A DNA stretch of 5,914 bases from Porticoccaceae bacterium. Its GTDB lineage: Bacteria > Pseudomonadota > Gammaproteobacteria > Pseudomonadales > Porticoccaceae. The stretch spans positions 1-5,914 of the forward strand of contig JAUUYV010000129.1 in NCBI GenBank assembly GCA_030590275.1. The letters run 5' to 3'. The notes under the pieces were generated by a model, which was given only the letters and a program-made list of their open reading frames with translations, had not been told where the DNA came from and ran no database searches. Below, piece by piece: positions 5,539-5,914 of this stretch. How positions within the stretch are numbered: position 1 is the stretch's first letter; every line of letters begins with the position of its first letter. The position numbers and the translations under genes were made by a program.

Positions 5539-5914
5539 ATGTCATTAAGTCTATTTAAAGATTATCTGCCGCTGCTCGCGATCTCAGCCCTGATTATCGG
5601 TGTTCTTTGGGCGGCCCATGTAATACTGAGTAAGCGTGCTGGATTAACCACAGAATCACGTTTGCCGGGGCAGGTGATTTTGTTGGTTCTAAGTTTGAGC
5701 GCCATCATCGCGCTGATCCTGTCGCTTCCTATTGAGAACGCCACTCGTGGGCAGTTGCTCACCTTGTTGGGGCTAGTGTTAACTGCCATGCTGACGCTGT
5801 CATCAACTACCTTCGTGAGTAACATTATGGCGGGCTTAATGTTGCGCACCGTCAAAAGTTTTCAACCGGGAGACTTCGTGCGCGTAGAAGGGTTTTTTGG
5901 TCGCGTCACCGAAC
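5539..5914 (+). CDS. MscS-family mechanosensitive ion channel, N-terminal part
   Basis: The frame opens with ATG at 5539 and runs off the window after 125 codons with no stop. MscS channels sit in the inner membrane and open under membrane tension to release solutes during hypo-osmotic shock. Three hydrophobic segments are visible: about 9-30, 44-65 and 70-103. The third is the pore helix with the family's typical run LSSTTFVSNIMAGLMLR (87-103), followed by the start of the beta domain, FQPGDFVRVEGFFGRVTE (108-125). There is no long periplasmic N-terminal extension, so this is a short MscS-like type rather than an MscK/MscM type. It is divergent from rsgA. In E. coli an MscS-family gene (mscM) lies beside psd on the same strand; here the channel is on the other side of rsgA. 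The exact subfamily cannot be named from this fragment. Confidence 0.9.
   Translation, partial: MSLSLFKDYLPLLAISALIIGVLWAAHVILSKRAGLTTESRLPGQVILLVLSLSAIIALILSLPIENATRGQLLTLLGLVLTAMLTLSSTTFVSNIMAGLMLRTVKSFQPGDFVRVEGFFGRVTE

Noticed and set aside
5562..5855. 97-codon minus-strand ORF at the right edge
   Set aside because: The plus strand here encodes clear MscS transmembrane segments and the pore-helix motif; the antisense frame is a by-product.

Overview
The window looks like core chromosome of a gammaproteobacterium with moderate GC, probably a free-living or host-associated marine lineage near the Pseudomonas/Cellvibrionaceae side of the class. The class rests on two gene pairings: gltD followed by hemE, as in Pseudomonas, and rsgA next to psd, as in many gammaproteobacteria including E. 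coli. The class call is fairly firm; anything finer is a guess.

Layout, left to right. (1) 1-357, plus strand: the C-terminal end of glutamate synthase small subunit (gltD), cut by the window edge. (2) 499-1572, plus: hemE, uroporphyrinogen decarboxylase, intact. (3) 1573-1921: a 349-bp gap holding two successive families of 20-bp tandem repeats, a recurring NAGRCAA motif and a plausible sigma70 promoter. (4) 1922-3304, plus: a DUF3391 plus HD-GYP protein in which most metal-binding residues of the HD-GYP fold are replaced. (5) 3305-3441: a convergent gap with AT-rich hairpins. (6) 3442-4332, minus: psd, phosphatidylserine decarboxylase. (7) 4411-5421, minus: rsgA, the ribosome-assembly GTPase, broken by one in-frame TAA at codon 183. 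(8) 5539 to the window end, plus: the N-terminal part of an MscS-type mechanosensitive channel, divergent from rsgA.

Most of the content is housekeeping: nitrogen assimilation, haem synthesis, phosphatidylethanolamine synthesis, 30S maturation and osmotic protection. rsgA and psd probably form one leftward transcript (78-nt gap). I do not see an obviously new multi-gene system. The parts that stand out are the nonsense codon in rsgA, which replaces a residue in an otherwise well preserved reading frame; the apparently catalytically dead HD-GYP protein; the repeat-rich and probably curved DNA upstream of it; and a 12-bp inverted repeat inside its coding region that looks like an antisense terminator.
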